In this document: in pieces, positions 51,564 to 62,683 of the stretch | Layout: every line of letters begins with the position of its first letter | Numbering within the stretch: the stretch's first letter is position 1 | DNA from: Cristatella mucedo | Taxonomy: Eukaryota > Bryozoa > Phylactolaemata > Cristatellidae | Assembly (NCBI GenBank): GCA_009760855.2 | Contig: WPIO01000241.1 | Coordinates: 126,001-190,000, forward strand | Reading direction: 5' to 3' | Length of the DNA stretch: 64,000 nt | The notes under the pieces: model-generated | Databases searched by the model: none | Told to the model about the DNA's origin: nothing | The model's input: only the letters and a program-made list of their open reading frames with translations | Made by a program: the position numbers and the translations under genes

Positions 51564-52434
51564 GCACTCTGCAGCCAGCCAGCTCAAGCTCCGACATGCA
51601 GGTTTGAAGTTTCTACATATTCCGCGATTTGCTGCAAATTCGTGCGAAACGTGTTATTTACGTGCGAAATGATTTAAACATGGTGCTGCACTCTGCTGCC
51701 AGCAAGCCCATGCTCCGACATGCAGATTTGAAGTTTCTACATATTTAGCGATCTGCCGCGAACTCGTGCGAAACGTGTTATTTACGTGCGAAATGCTTTA
51801 AACAAGGTGCAGCACTCTGCTGCCAGCAAGTGCACGCTCCGACATGCAGATTTGAAATTTCTACATATTCAGCGATCTGCTGCGAACTTGTGCGAAACGT
51901 GTTATTTACGTGCGAAATGCTTTAAACAAGGTGCAGCACTCTGCTGCCAGCCAGCCCACGCTCCAACATGCAGATTTGAAGTTTCTACATATTTCGCGAT
52001 TTGCTGTGAACTCGTGCGAAACGGGTTATTTACGTGCGAAATGCTTTTAACAAGGTGCAGCACTCTGCTGCCAGCCAGTACACGCTCCGATATGCAGATT
52101 TGAACTTTCTAGATATTCCGCGATTTGCTGCGAACTCGTGCGAAATGAGTTATTCGAGTGCGAAATGCTCAAAACAAGGTGCAGCACTCTGTTGCCAGCA
52201 AGCGTACGCTCCGATATGCAGGTTTGAAGTTTCTACATATTCCGAGATCTGCTGCGAACTCGTGCGAAATGTGATATTCAAGTGCGAAATGCTCAAAACA
52301 AGGGGCAGCACTCTGCTGCCAGCCAGCACACGCTCCGACATGCAGATTTGAAGTTTCTACATATTCAGCGATCTGCCGCAAACTCGTGCGAAACGTGTTA
52401 TTTACGTGCGAAATGCTCAAAACAAGGTGCAGCA
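51564..52434 (+). repeat. Seven-monomer segment duplicated, copy 2
   Basis: This is the counterpart of 44000-44870 at a 61-monomer shift. The marked units appear in the same order with few differences. AGCGTACGCTCC replaces AGCCCACGCTCC after the CTGTTGCC unit. Confidence 0.87.
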
Positions 52435-52683
52435 CTCTGCTGCCAGCCAGTGCAGGCTCCGATATGTAGATTTAAAGTTTCTACATATTCCGCGATCTGC
52501 TGCGAACTTGTGCGAAACGGGTTATTTACGTGTGAAATGCTTTAAACAAGGTGCAGCACTCTGCTGCCAGCAAGGGCATGCTCCGACATGCAGAATTGAA
52601 CTTTCTAGATATTCCTCGATCTGCTGAGAACTTGTGCGAAATGTGTCATTCGAGTGCGAAATGCTCAAAACGAGGTGCAGCAC
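51940..52683 (+). repeat. 744-bp (6-monomer) higher-order repeat, copy 1
   Basis: Six marked monomers begin at the unit with CATATTTCGCGATTTGCTGTG and an ACGGGTT end. They are followed by CTTTTAACAAGG, the bridging monomer at 52055, a unit with CCGAGATCTGC and GATATTCAAGTG, and so on. The series repeats with an exact 744-bp shift from 52684. Confidence 0.88.
52055..52178 (+). repeat. Bridging monomer, copy at 52.1 kb
   Basis: It is identical in its diagnostic segments to the unit at 44491, from which it is separated by 61 monomers. It lies inside the 744-bp repeat. Confidence 0.9.
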
Positions 52684-53180
52684 TCTGCTGCCAGCCAGCC
52701 CACGCTCCGACATGCAGATTTGAAGTTTCTACATATTTCGCGATTTGCTGTGAACTCGTGCGAAACGGGTTATTTACGTGCGAAATGCTTTTAACAAGGT
52801 GCAGCACTCTGCTGCCAGCCAGTACACGCTCCGATATGCAGATTTAAACTTTCTAGATATTCCGCGATTTGCTGCGAACTCGTGCGAAATGAGTTATTCG
52901 AGTGCGAAATGCTCAAAACAAGGTGCAGCACTCTGCTGCCAGCCAGCGCTCGCTCCGATATGCAGGTTTAAAGTGTCTACATATTCCGAGATCTGCTGCG
53001 AACTCGTGCGAAATGTGATATTCAAGTGCGAAATGCTCAAAACAAGGGGCAGCACTCTGCTGCCAGCCAGCACACGCTCCGACATGCAGATTTGAAGTTT
53101 CTACATATTCCGCGATCTGCTGCAAACTCGTGCGAAACGTGTTATTTACGTGCGAAATGCTCAAAACAAGGTGCAGCACT
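52684..53180 (+). repeat. 744-bp higher-order repeat, copy 2 (first four units)
   Basis: It matches 51940-52436 at a 744-bp shift, including the CTTTTAACAAGG unit and the bridging monomer at 52799. Differences include CAGATTTAAACTTTCTAG and the CAGCGCTCGCTCC variant. Similarity to copy 1 fades after about 53180, where units with standard ends resume. Confidence 0.86.
52799..52922 (+). repeat. Bridging monomer, copy at 52.8 kb
   Basis: It carries TTTCTAGATATTCC and AAATGAGTTATTCGAGTG and lies 744 bp downstream of the copy at 52055, within the second copy of the 6-monomer repeat. It is the bridging unit closest to family 2. Confidence 0.9.
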
Positions 53181-53792
53181 CTGCTGCCAGCCAGTGCACG
53201 CTCCGATATGCAGATTTGAAGTTTCTACATATTCCGCGATCTGCTGCGAACTTGTGCGAAACGTGTTATTTACGTGCGAAATGCTTTAAACATGGTGCAG
53301 CACTCTGCTGCCAGCCAGCACACGCTCCGAAATGTAGATTTGAAGTTTCTACATATTCCGCGATCTGCTGCGAACTCGTGCGAAATGTGTTATTCAAGTG
53401 CGAAATGCTCAAAACAAGGTGCAGCACTCTGCTGCCAGCCAGCCCACGCTCCGACATGCAGATTTGAAGTTTCTACATATTTCGCGATCTGCTGCGAACT
53501 CGTGCGAAACGGGTTATTTACGTGCGAAATGCTTTAAAAATGGTGCAGCACTCTGCTGCCAGCCAGCACACGCTCCGACATGCAGATTTGAAGTTTCTAC
53601 ATATTCCGCGATCTGCTGCGAACTCGTGCGAAATGTGTTATTTACGTGCGAAATGCTTTCAAAACAAGGTGCAGCACTCTGCTGCCAGCCAGCACACGCT
53701 CCGACATGCAGATTTGAAGTACCTACATATTCGGCGATCTGCTGCGAACTCGTGCGAAATGTGTTATTTACGTGCGAAATGCTCAAAACAAG

Positions 53793-53880
53793 GTGCAGCA
53801 CTCTGCTGCCAGCCAGTTCCGCGATGCTGCTGCGAACTCGTGCGAAATGTGTTATTTACGTGCAAAATGCTTAAAACAAG
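53793..53880 (+). repeat. 88-bp truncated monomer
   Basis: The unit jumps from CTGCCAGCCAG to TTCCGCGATGCTGCTGCG, losing about 36 bp in the middle of the unit (the CTCCGACATGCAG and TTTCTACATA part). It lies 430 bp upstream of the inversion junction. Confidence 0.85.
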
Positions 53881-54264
53881 GTGCAGCACTCTGCTGCCAG
53901 CCAGTGCACGCTCCGACATGCAGATTTGAAGTTTCTACATATTTAGCGATCTGCTGCGAACTCGTGCGAAACGTGTTATTTACGTGCGAAATGCTTTAAA
54001 AAACAAGGTGCAGCACTCTGCTGCCAGCCAGCACACGCTCCGACATGCAGATTTGAAGTTTCTGCATATTCCGCGATCTGCTGCGAACTCGTGCGAAACG
54101 TGTTATTTACGTGCGAAATGCTCAAAACAAGGTGCAGCACTCTGCTGCCAGCCAGCCCACGCTCCGACATGCAGATTTGAAGTTTCTACATATTCCGCGA
54201 TCTGCTGCGAACTCGTGCGAAACAGGGTGTTATTTACGTGCGAAATGCTTCACAACAAGGTGCA

Positions 54265-54321
54265 GCACTCTGCTGCCAGCCAGTACACGCTCCGATATGC
54301 AGATTTCTGGCAGAATAGTGC
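54265..54321. other. Inversion junction between family 1 and family 2
   Basis: Family 1 stops at monomer position 47 (CAGATTT, ending at 54306). The next base starts family 2 on the opposite strand (CTGGCAGAATAGTGC, from 54307). Because the families are homologous, the junction forms an imperfect inverted repeat. The left arm GCACTCTGCTGCCAG (54265-54279) and the right arm (54307-54321) pair at 13 of 15 positions around a 27-nt spacer. No third sequence and no transposon end lies between the two arrays. Confidence 0.88.
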
Positions 54322-54536
54322 AGCTCGTTGCTTTAGGCAATCGTATTGGAATAACTCATATCGCTTGAGTTTGCAGTAGATCGCTGAAAATAAAGACATC
54401 TTGAAACTGCTTCTTACAGCCCGTGAAAACTTGCTGCAGAGTATGGCCATTTGCATTAAGCCATTCACACTTGACTTACTTATTTTGCATGAGTTCACAG
54501 CAGATCGCACAATCTCTAAATACTTTAAATCCACCC

Positions 54537-56330
54537 GACAAAGACTGCAGTATCTAGCAGCAGATCGCAGCTCCTTGCTTTAGGCAATCGCACATGAATA
54601 ACTCATTTCGCTTGAGTTTGCAGAAGATCGCGGAATATAAAGACACCTCGATACCGCTCCTTATAGCCTGTGATAACTTGCTGCAGAATGGGGTGCCTTG
54701 CAATAAGCCATCCCCATTTGAAAAACTCATTTCGCATGAGTTTGCAGCAGATCACACAATACCTAGATACTTTAAATCCGCCCGTCGAAGCCTGACGGAG
54801 AACGCAGCAGAGTGGAGCTGCTTGCTTGAGGAAATTGCACTTGAATAACTCATTTAGCTTGTGTTTGCAGCAGATTGCGAAATATAAAGACACGTCGATA
54901 CTGCTCGTTATAGCCTGCTAAAACTTGCTGCAGAGTGCTGTGCCTTGCATTAAGCCATTAGCACTTGAATAACGTATTTTGCATGAATTCGCAGCTGATC
55001 GCACAATACGTACGTACTTAAAATAAACTCGACAAATCGTGCAGGAGCTGGCAGAAGAGTGGAGCTCCTTGCATGAGGCAATCGCACTTGAATAACTCAT
55101 TTCGTTAGAGTTTGCAGCAGATCGCGAATTATAAAGATACCTCGATACTGCTCCTTATGGCCGGCTATGACTTGCTGTAGAGTGAGGCGCTTTGCATTAA
55201 TGCAGTCGCATTGAATAACTAATTTTGCTTGAGTTTACAGCAGATCACACAATATCTAGATACTTTAAATCCACCCGACATAGTGTGCCGGAGCTTGCAG
55301 CAGATTGCAGCTCCTTGCTTTAAGCAATCGCACTTGAATATCTCATTTCGCTTGTGTTTCCAGCAGATGGTGGAATTTATAAACACCTCGATACTGCTCC
55401 TTATAGTCTGCGATAACTTGCAGCAGAGTGCAGCCCCTTGCAATAAGCCATCCACACTTGAATAATTCATTTTGCATGAGTTCACAGCAGATCGCCGAAT
55501 ATGTAGATACTTCAAATCAACCCGTCGGAGCTTGCAGTAGCTGGCAGCAGAGTGCAGGGCCTTGCTTGAGGCAATTGCACTTAAATAACTTATTTCGCAT
55601 TAGTCTGCAGACGATCGCAGAATATAGAGACGACTCGATACTGCTCCTTATAGTCTGCGATAACTTGCAGCAGAGTGCAGCCCCTTGCAATAAGCCATCC
55701 ACACTTGAATACTTAATTTGGCATGAGTTCGCAGCAGATACCACAATATCTAGATACTTTGAATCCATCCGACGAAGCATGCAGGAGCTGGCAGAATAGT
55801 GCAGCTCGTTGCTTTAGGCAATCGTATTGGAATAACTCATATCGCTTGAGTTTGCAGCAGATCGCTGAAAATAAAGACACCTTGAAACTGCTCCTTATAG
55901 CCTGTGAAAACTTGCTGCAGAGTATGGCCATTTGCATTAAGCCATTCACACTTGACTTACTTATTTTGTATGAATTCACAGCAAATCGCACAATATCTAA
56001 ATACTTTAAATCGTTCCGTCGGAGCGTGCAGTATCTGGCAGCAGAATGCAGGGCCTTCTTTAGGAAATCGCACTGAAATAACTCATTTCGCTTGAGTTTG
56101 CAGCAGATTGCAGAATATAAAGACACCTCGATACTGCTCGTTCTATTGTATGATAACTTGCTGCAGAGTGGGGCGCCTTGCAATGTGCCATCCATACTTG
56201 AATGCCTCATTTTGTATTAGTTCGCAGCAGATCGCACAATATCTAGATACTTTAAATCCACCCGATAAAGCCAGCAGTATCTTGCAGCAGATAGCAGCTC
56301 CTTGCTTTAGGCAAAGGCACTGAAATAACT
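54537..56330 (-). repeat. Family 2 higher-order repeat, copy at shift -2963
   Basis: This stretch corresponds unit by unit to about 57500-59293. Landmarks such as CACATGAATAACTCATTTCG (54592 and 57555) and TTCGTTAGAG (55101 and 58064) are 2963 bp apart, 24 monomers or 12 dimers. Differences include TTTGAAAAACTC for TTTGAATAACTC near 54720. Confidence 0.85.
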
Positions 56331-57536
56331 CATTTCGCTTGAGTTTGCAGGAGATCGCGGAATATAAAGACACCTCGATACAGTTCCTTTTAGCCTGCGA
56401 TAACTTGCTGCTGCGTACAGTGCCTTCCAGTAAGCCATTCTCACTTGAATGCCTCATTTTGTATTAGTTCGCAGCAGATCGCACAATATCTAGATACTTT
56501 GATTCCACCAGACAAAGACTGCAGTATCTAGCAGCAGATCCCAGCTCCTTGCTTTAGGCAATCGCACATGAATAACTCATGTCGCTTGAGTTTGCAGAAG
56601 ATCGCGGAATATAAAGACACGTCGATACTGCTCGTTATAGCCTGCAAAAACTTGCTGCAGCGTGCGGCGCCTTGCATTAAGACATTAGCACTTGAATAAC
56701 TCATTTTGCATTTGAGTTCGCAGGAGATCGCACACTATCTAGATACTTTAAATCATCCCGTCGGAGCTTGAAGGAGCTAACAGCTAAGTGCAGCTCCTTG
56801 CTTTAGGCAATCGCATTTAAAGAACTCATTTCGCTTAAGTTTGCAGCAGATCGCTGAAAATAAAGACATCTTGAAACTGCTCCTTATAGCCTGTGAAAAC
56901 TTGCTGCAGAGTATGGCCATTTGCATTAAGCCATTCACACTTGACTTACTTATTTTGCATGAGTTCACAGCAGATCGCACAATATCTAAATACTTTAAAT
57001 CGTTCCGTCGGAGCGTGCAGTATCTGGCAGCAGAATGCAGGGCCTTCTTTAGGAAATCGCACTGAAATAACTCATTTCGCTTGAGTTAGCAGCGGATTGC
57101 AGAATATGAAGACACCTCGATACTGCTCGTTCTATTGCATGATAACTTGCTGCAGAGTGGGGCGCCTTGCAATGTGCCATCCATACTTGAATGCCTCATT
57201 TTGTATTAGTTCGCAGCAGATCGCACAATATCTAGATACTTTAAATCCACCCGATAAAGCCTGCAGTATCTTGCAGCAGATTGCAGCTCCTTGCTTTTGG
57301 CAATCGCACTGAAATAACTCATTTCGCTTGAGTTTGCAGGAGATCGCTGAATATAAAGACACCTCGATACAGTTCCTTTTAGCCTGCGATAACTTGCTGC
57401 TGAGTGCAGTGCCTTCCAGTAAGCCATTCACAATTGAATGCCTAATTTTGCATGAGTTCGCAGCAGATCGCACAATATCTAGATACTTTAAATCCACCCG
57501 ACAAAGACTGCAGTATCTAGCAGCAGATCGCAGCTC

Positions 57537-57659
57537 CTTGCTTTAGGCAATCGCACATGAATAACTCATTTCGCTTGAGTTTGCAGAAGATCGCGGAATA
57601 TAAAGACACCTCGATACCGCTCCTTATAGCCTGTGATAACTTGCTGCAGAATGGGGTGC
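57537..57659 (-). repeat. Reference family 2 type A monomer (123 bp)
   Basis: The type copy runs from CTTGCTTTAGGC to the base before CTTGCAATAAGCC. Landmarks in order are AATCGCAC, TGAATAACTCATTTCGC, TTGAGTTTGCAG, AGATCGCGGAATATAAAGAC, CCTTATAGCCTGTG and CTTGCTGCAGA. It aligns to reverse-complemented family 1 with one gap. The segment from ATAAAGACAC to TTATAGCC is where A departs most from both B and family 1. Confidence 0.92.
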
Positions 57660-57783
57660 CTTGCAATAAGCCATCCCCATTTGAATAACTCATTTCGCAT
57701 GAGTTTGCAGCAGATCACACAATACCTAGATACTTTAAATCCACCCGTCGAAGCCTGAAGGAGAATGCAGCAGAGTGGAGCTG
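57660..57783 (-). repeat. Reference family 2 type B monomer (124 bp)
   Basis: The type copy runs from CTTGCAATAAGCC to the base before CTTGCTTGAGG. Landmarks are TTGAATAACTCATTTCGC, ATGAGTTTGCAGCAGATC, CTAGATACTTTAAATCC and CACCCGTCG. The dyad AACTCAT-TTCGC-ATGAGTT (57687-57705) has a perfect 7-bp stem. B is the type closer to family 1: consensus against consensus, about 93 of 124 positions agree without gaps. Confidence 0.92.
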
Positions 57784-60214
57784 CTTGCTTGAGGTAATCG
57801 CACTTGAATAACTCATTTAGCTTGTGTTTGCAGCAGATCGCGAAATATAAAGACACGTCGATACTGCTCGTTATAGCCTGCAAAAACTTGCTGCAGAGTG
57901 CTGTGCCTTGCATTAAGCCATTAGCACTTGAATAACGTATTTTGCATGAATTCGCAGCTGATCGCACAATACGTAGATACTTTAAATAAACTCGACAAAT
58001 CGTGCAGGAGCTGGCAGAAGAGTGGAGCTCCTTGCATGAGGCAATCGCACTTGAATAACTCATTTCGTTAGAGTTTGCAGCAGATCGCGAATTATAAAGA
58101 TACCTCGATACTGCTCCTTATGGCCGGCTATGACTTGCTGTAGAGTGAGGCGCTTTGCATTAATCCAGTCGCATTGAATAACTCATTTTGCTTGAGTTCA
58201 CAGCAGATCACACAATATCTAGATACTTTAAATCCACCCGACATAGTGTGCCGGAGCTTGCAGCAGATTGCAGCTCCTTGCTTTAAGCAATCGCACTTGA
58301 ATATCTCATTTCGCTTGTGTTTCCAGCAGATGGTGGAATTTATAAACACCTCGATACTGCTCCTTATAGTCTGCGATAACTTGCAGCAGAGTGCAGCCCC
58401 TTGCAATAAACCATCCACACTTGAATAATTCATTTTGCATGAGTTCACAGCAGATCGCCGAATATGTAGATACTTTAAATCAACCCGTCGGAGCGTGCAG
58501 TAGCTGGCATCAGAGTGCAGGGCCTTGCTTGAGGCAATTGCACTTGAATAACTTATTTCGCATTAGTTTGCAGCAGATCGCAGAATATAGAGACGACTCG
58601 ATACTGCTCCTTATAGTCTGCGATAACTTGCAGCAGAGTGCAGCCCCTTGCAATAAGCCATCCACACTTGAATAATTCATTTTGCATGAGTTCGCAGCAG
58701 ATCGCACAATATCTAGATACTTTGAATCCATCCGACGAAGCATGCAGGAGCTGGCAGAATAGTTCAGCTCGTTGCTTTAGGCAATCGTATTGGAATAAAT
58801 CATATCGCTTGAGTTTGCAGCAGATCGCTGAAAATAAAGACACCTTGAAACTGCTCCTTATAGCCTGTGAAAACTTGCTGCAGAGTATGGCCATTTGCAT
58901 TAAGCCATTCACACTTGACTTACTTATTTTGCATGAGTTCACAGCAGATCGCACAATCTCTAAATACTTTAAATCGTTCCGTCGGAGCATGCAGTATCTT
59001 GCAGCAGAATGCAGGGCCTTCTTTAGGAAATCGCACGGAAATAGCTCATTTCGCTTGAGTTTGCAGCAGATTGCAGAATATAAAGACACCTCGATACTGC
59101 TCGTTCTAGCGAGTGATAACTTGCTGCAGAGTAGGGCGCCTTGCAATAAGCCATCCACACTTGAATAACTCATTTTGTATTAGTTCCCAGCAGATCGCAC
59201 AATACCTAGATACTTTAAATCCACCCGATAAAGCCAGCAGTATCTTGCAGCAGATTGCAGCTCCTTGCTTTAGGCAATGGCACTGAAATAACTCATTTCG
59301 CTTGAGTTTGCAGGAGATCGCGGAATATAAAGACACCTCGATACAGCTCCTTTTAGCCTGCGATACCTTGCTGCTGAGTGCACTGCCTTGCAGTAAGCCA
59401 TTCAGACTTGCATGCCTCATTTTGCATGAGTTCGCAGCAGATCGCACAATATCTAGATACTTTAAATCATCCCGTCGGAGCGTGAAGGAGCTAACAGCTA
59501 AGTGCAGCTCCTTGCTTTAGGCAATCGCATTTGAAGAACTCATTTCGCTTAAGTTTGCAGCAGATCGCTGAAAATAAAGACATCTTGAAACTGCTTCTTA
59601 TAGCCTGTGAAAACTTGCTGCAGAGTATGGCCATTTGCATTAAGCCATTCACACTTGACTTACTTATTTTGCATGAGTTCACAGCAGATCGCACAATATC
59701 TAAATACTTTAAATAGTTCCGTCGGAGCGTGCAGTATCTGGCAGCAGAATGCAGGGCCTTCTTTAGGAAATCGCACTGAAATAACTCATTTCGCTTGAGT
59801 TAGCAGCGGATTGCAGAATATAAAGACACCTCGATACTGCTCGTTCTAGTGTATGATAACTTGCTGCAGAGTGGGGCGCCTTGCAATGTGCCATCCATAC
59901 TTGAATGCCTCATTTTGTATTAGTTCGCAGCAGATCGCACAATATCTAGATACTTTTAAATCCACCCGATAAAGCCTGCAGTATCTTGCAGCAGATTGCA
60001 GCTCATTGCTTTAGGCAATCGCACTGAAAAAACTCATTTCGCTTGAGTTTGCAGGAGATCGCGGAATAGAAAAACACCTCGATACAGTTCCTTTTAGCCT
60101 GCGATAACTTGCTGCTGAGTGCAGTGCCTTCCAGTAAACCATTCACACTTGAATGCCTAATTTTGCATGAGTTCGCAGCAGATCGCACAATATCTAGATA
60201 CTTTAAATCCACCC

Positions 60215-61448
60215 GACAAAGACTGCAGTATCTAGCAGCAGATCGCAGCTCCTTGCTTTAGGCAATCGCACATGAATAACTCATTTCGCTTGAGTTTGCA
60301 GAAGATCGCGGAATATAAAGACACCTCGATACCGCTCCTTATAGCCTGTGATAACTTGCTGCAGAATGGGGTGCCTTGCAATAAGCCATCCCCATTTGAA
60401 TAACTCATTTCGCATGAGTTTGCAGCAGATCACACAATACCTAGATACTTTAAATCCACCCGTCGAAGCCTGAAGAAGAATGCAGCAGAGTGGAGCTGCT
60501 TGCTTGAGGTAATCGCACTTGAATAACTCATTTAGCTTGTGTTTGCAGCAGATCGCGAAATATAAAGACACGTCGATACTGCTCGTTATAGCCTGCAAAA
60601 ACTTGCTGCAGAGTGCTGTGCCTTGCATTAAGCCATTAGCACTTGAATAACGTATTTTGCATGAATTCGCAGCTGATCGCACAATACGTAGATACTTTAA
60701 ATAAACTCGACAAATCGTGCAGGAGCTGGCAGAAGAGTGGAGCTCCTTGCATGAGGCAATCGCACTTGAATAACTCATTTCGTTAGAGTTTGCAGCAGAT
60801 CGCGAATTATAAAGATACCTCGATACTGCTCCTTATGGCCGGCTATGACTTGCTGTAGAGTGAGGCGCTTTGCATTAATCCAGTCGCATTGAATAACTCA
60901 TTTTGCTTGAGTTCACAGCAGATCACACAATATCTAGATACTTTAAATCCACCCGACATAGTGTGCCGGAGCTTGCAGCAGATTGCAGCTCCTTGCTTTA
61001 AGCAATCGCACTTGAATATCTCATTTCGCTTGTGTTTCCAGCAGATGGTGGATTTTATAAACACCTCGATACTGCTCCTTATAGTCTGCGATAACTTGCA
61101 GCAGAGTGCATCCCCTTGCAATTAACCATCCACACTTGAATAATTCATTTTGCATGAGTTCACAGCAGCTCGCCGAATATGTAGATACTTTAAATCAACC
61201 CGTCGGAGCGTGCCGTAGCTGGCATCAGAGTGCAGGGCCATGCTTGAGGCAATTGCACTTGAATAACTTATTTCGCATTAGTTTGCAGCACATCGCAAAA
61301 TATAGAGACGACTCGATACAGCTCCTTTTAGCCTGTGATACCTTGCTGCTAAGTGCACTGCCTTGCAGTAAGCCATTCAGACTTGCATGCCTCATTTTGC
61401 ATGAGTTCGCAGCAGATCGCACAATATCTAGATACTTTAAATCCACCC
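60215..61448 (-). repeat. Family 2 1234-bp higher-order repeat, copy 2
   Basis: It is directly followed by another copy with a 1234-bp shift. Shared markers are CACATGAATAAC (60270 and 61504), TTCGTTAGA (60779 and 62013) and GATACAGCTCC (61315 and 62549). The end of this copy differs from 57500-58733 because it switches to GATACAGCTCCTTTTAGCC, a marker seen at 59340, so it is a recombinant of two older blocks. Confidence 0.9.
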
Positions 61449-62682
61449 GACAAAGACTGCAGTATCTAGCAGCAGATCGCAGCTCCTTGCTTTAGGCAAT
61501 CGCACATGAATAACTCATTTCGCTTGAGTTTGCAGAAGATCGCGGAATATAAAGACACCTCGATACCGCTCCTTATAGCCTGTGATAACTTGCTGCAGAA
61601 TGGGGTGCCTCTCAATAAGCCATCCCCATTTGAATAACTCATTTCGCATGAGTTTGCAGCAGATCACACAATACCTAGATACTTTAAATCCACCCGTCGA
61701 AGCCTGAAGGAGAATGCAGCAGAGTGGAGCTGCTTGCTTGAGGTAATCGCACTTGAATAACTCATTTAGCTTGTGTTTGCAGCAGATCGCGAAATATAAA
61801 GACACGTCGATACTGCTCGTTATAGCCTGCAAAAACTTGCTGCAGAGTGCTGTGCCTTGCATTAAGCCATTAGCACTTGAATAACGTATTTTGCATGAAT
61901 TCGCAGCTGATCGCACAATACGTAGATACTTTAAATAAACTCGACAAATCGTGCAGGAGCTGGCAGAAGAGTGGAGCTCCTTGCATGAGGCATTCGCACT
62001 TGAATAACTCATTTCGTTAGAATTTGCAGCAGATAGCAAATTATAAAGATACGGCGATACTGCTCCTTATGGCCGGCTATGACTTGCTGTAGAGTGAGGC
62101 GCTTTGCATTAATCCAGTCGCATTGAATAACTCATTTTGCTTGAGTTCACAGCAGATCACACAATATCTAGATACTTTAAATCCACCCGACATAGTGTGC
62201 CGGAGCTTGCAGCAGATTGCAGCTCCTTGCTTTAAGCAATCGCAATTGAATATCTCATTTCGCTTGTGTTTCCAGCAGATGGTGGAATTTATAAACACCT
62301 CGATACTGCTCCTTATAGTCTGCGATAACTTGCAGCAGAGTGCATCCCCTTGCAATTAACCATCCACACTTGAATAATTCATTTTGCATGAGTTCACAGC
62401 AGCTCGCCGAATATGTAGATACTTTAAATCAACCCGTCGGAGCGTGCCGTAGCTGGCATCAGAGTGCAGGGCCATGCTTGAGGCAATTGCACTTGAATAA
62501 CTTATTTCGCATTAGTTTGCAGCACATCGCAAAATATAGAGACGACTCGATACAGCTCCTTTTAGCCTGTGATACCTTGCTGCTAAGTGCACTGCCTTGC
62601 AGTAAGCCATTCAGACTTGCATGCCTCATTTTGCATGGGTTCGCAGCAGATCGCACAATATCTAGATACTTTACATCATCCC
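61449..62682 (-). repeat. Family 2 1234-bp higher-order repeat, copy 3
   Basis: This is the tandem copy of 60215-61448. Scattered differences include GGTGCCTCTC near 61605, AGAATTTGCAGCAGATAGC near 62020 and CGGCGATACTG near 62052. Its last unit carries ACATCATCCCGTCAGAGCG and leads into the 740-bp repeat. Confidence 0.9.
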
Positions 62683-62683
62683 G

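Larger units (their letters stand above)
35881..54306 (+). repeat. Family 1 satellite, section enriched in CTCAAAAC variants
   Basis: About 148 units of 124 bp belong here. A large share ends in GCTCAAAACAAGG rather than GCTTTAAACAAGG, most clearly from about 40 kb onward. This variant is nearly absent before 28 kb. Other recurrent variants are AAATGTGTTATTCGAGTG, GTGATATTCAAGTGCG, ATATTCAGCGATC and CATATTTCGCGATTTGC. The section ends abruptly at 54306 inside a monomer, after GATATGCAGATTT. Irregular units lie at 49349-49450 and 53793-53880. Confidence 0.95.
57500..58733 (-). repeat. Family 2 10-monomer higher-order unit, copy 1
   Basis: Ten monomers (five A/B dimers) run from CAAAGACTGCAGTATCTAGC. 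A nearly identical counterpart starts at 60215, 2715 bp (22 monomers) downstream. The minus-strand translation of 57566-58063 is identical to that of 60281-60778, which indicates recent duplication. Confidence 0.87.

Noticed and set aside
6406-54306. Regular repeats resembling a giant CRISPR array
   Set aside because: The entire 124-bp period is conserved. There are no unique spacers of constant length between short repeats and no cas genes.
54307-54321. RNA polymerase III A-box-like string (TGGCAGAATAG)
   Set aside because: It matches most of the A-box consensus, but no B box (GGTTCGANNCC) or T-run terminator sits at a fitting distance, and related monomers lose the match.
54265-54321. Transposon end or terminator hairpin at the family junction
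   Set aside because: The inverted repeat arises simply because the two oppositely oriented arrays are homologous. No target duplication, transposase frame or T-run is present.
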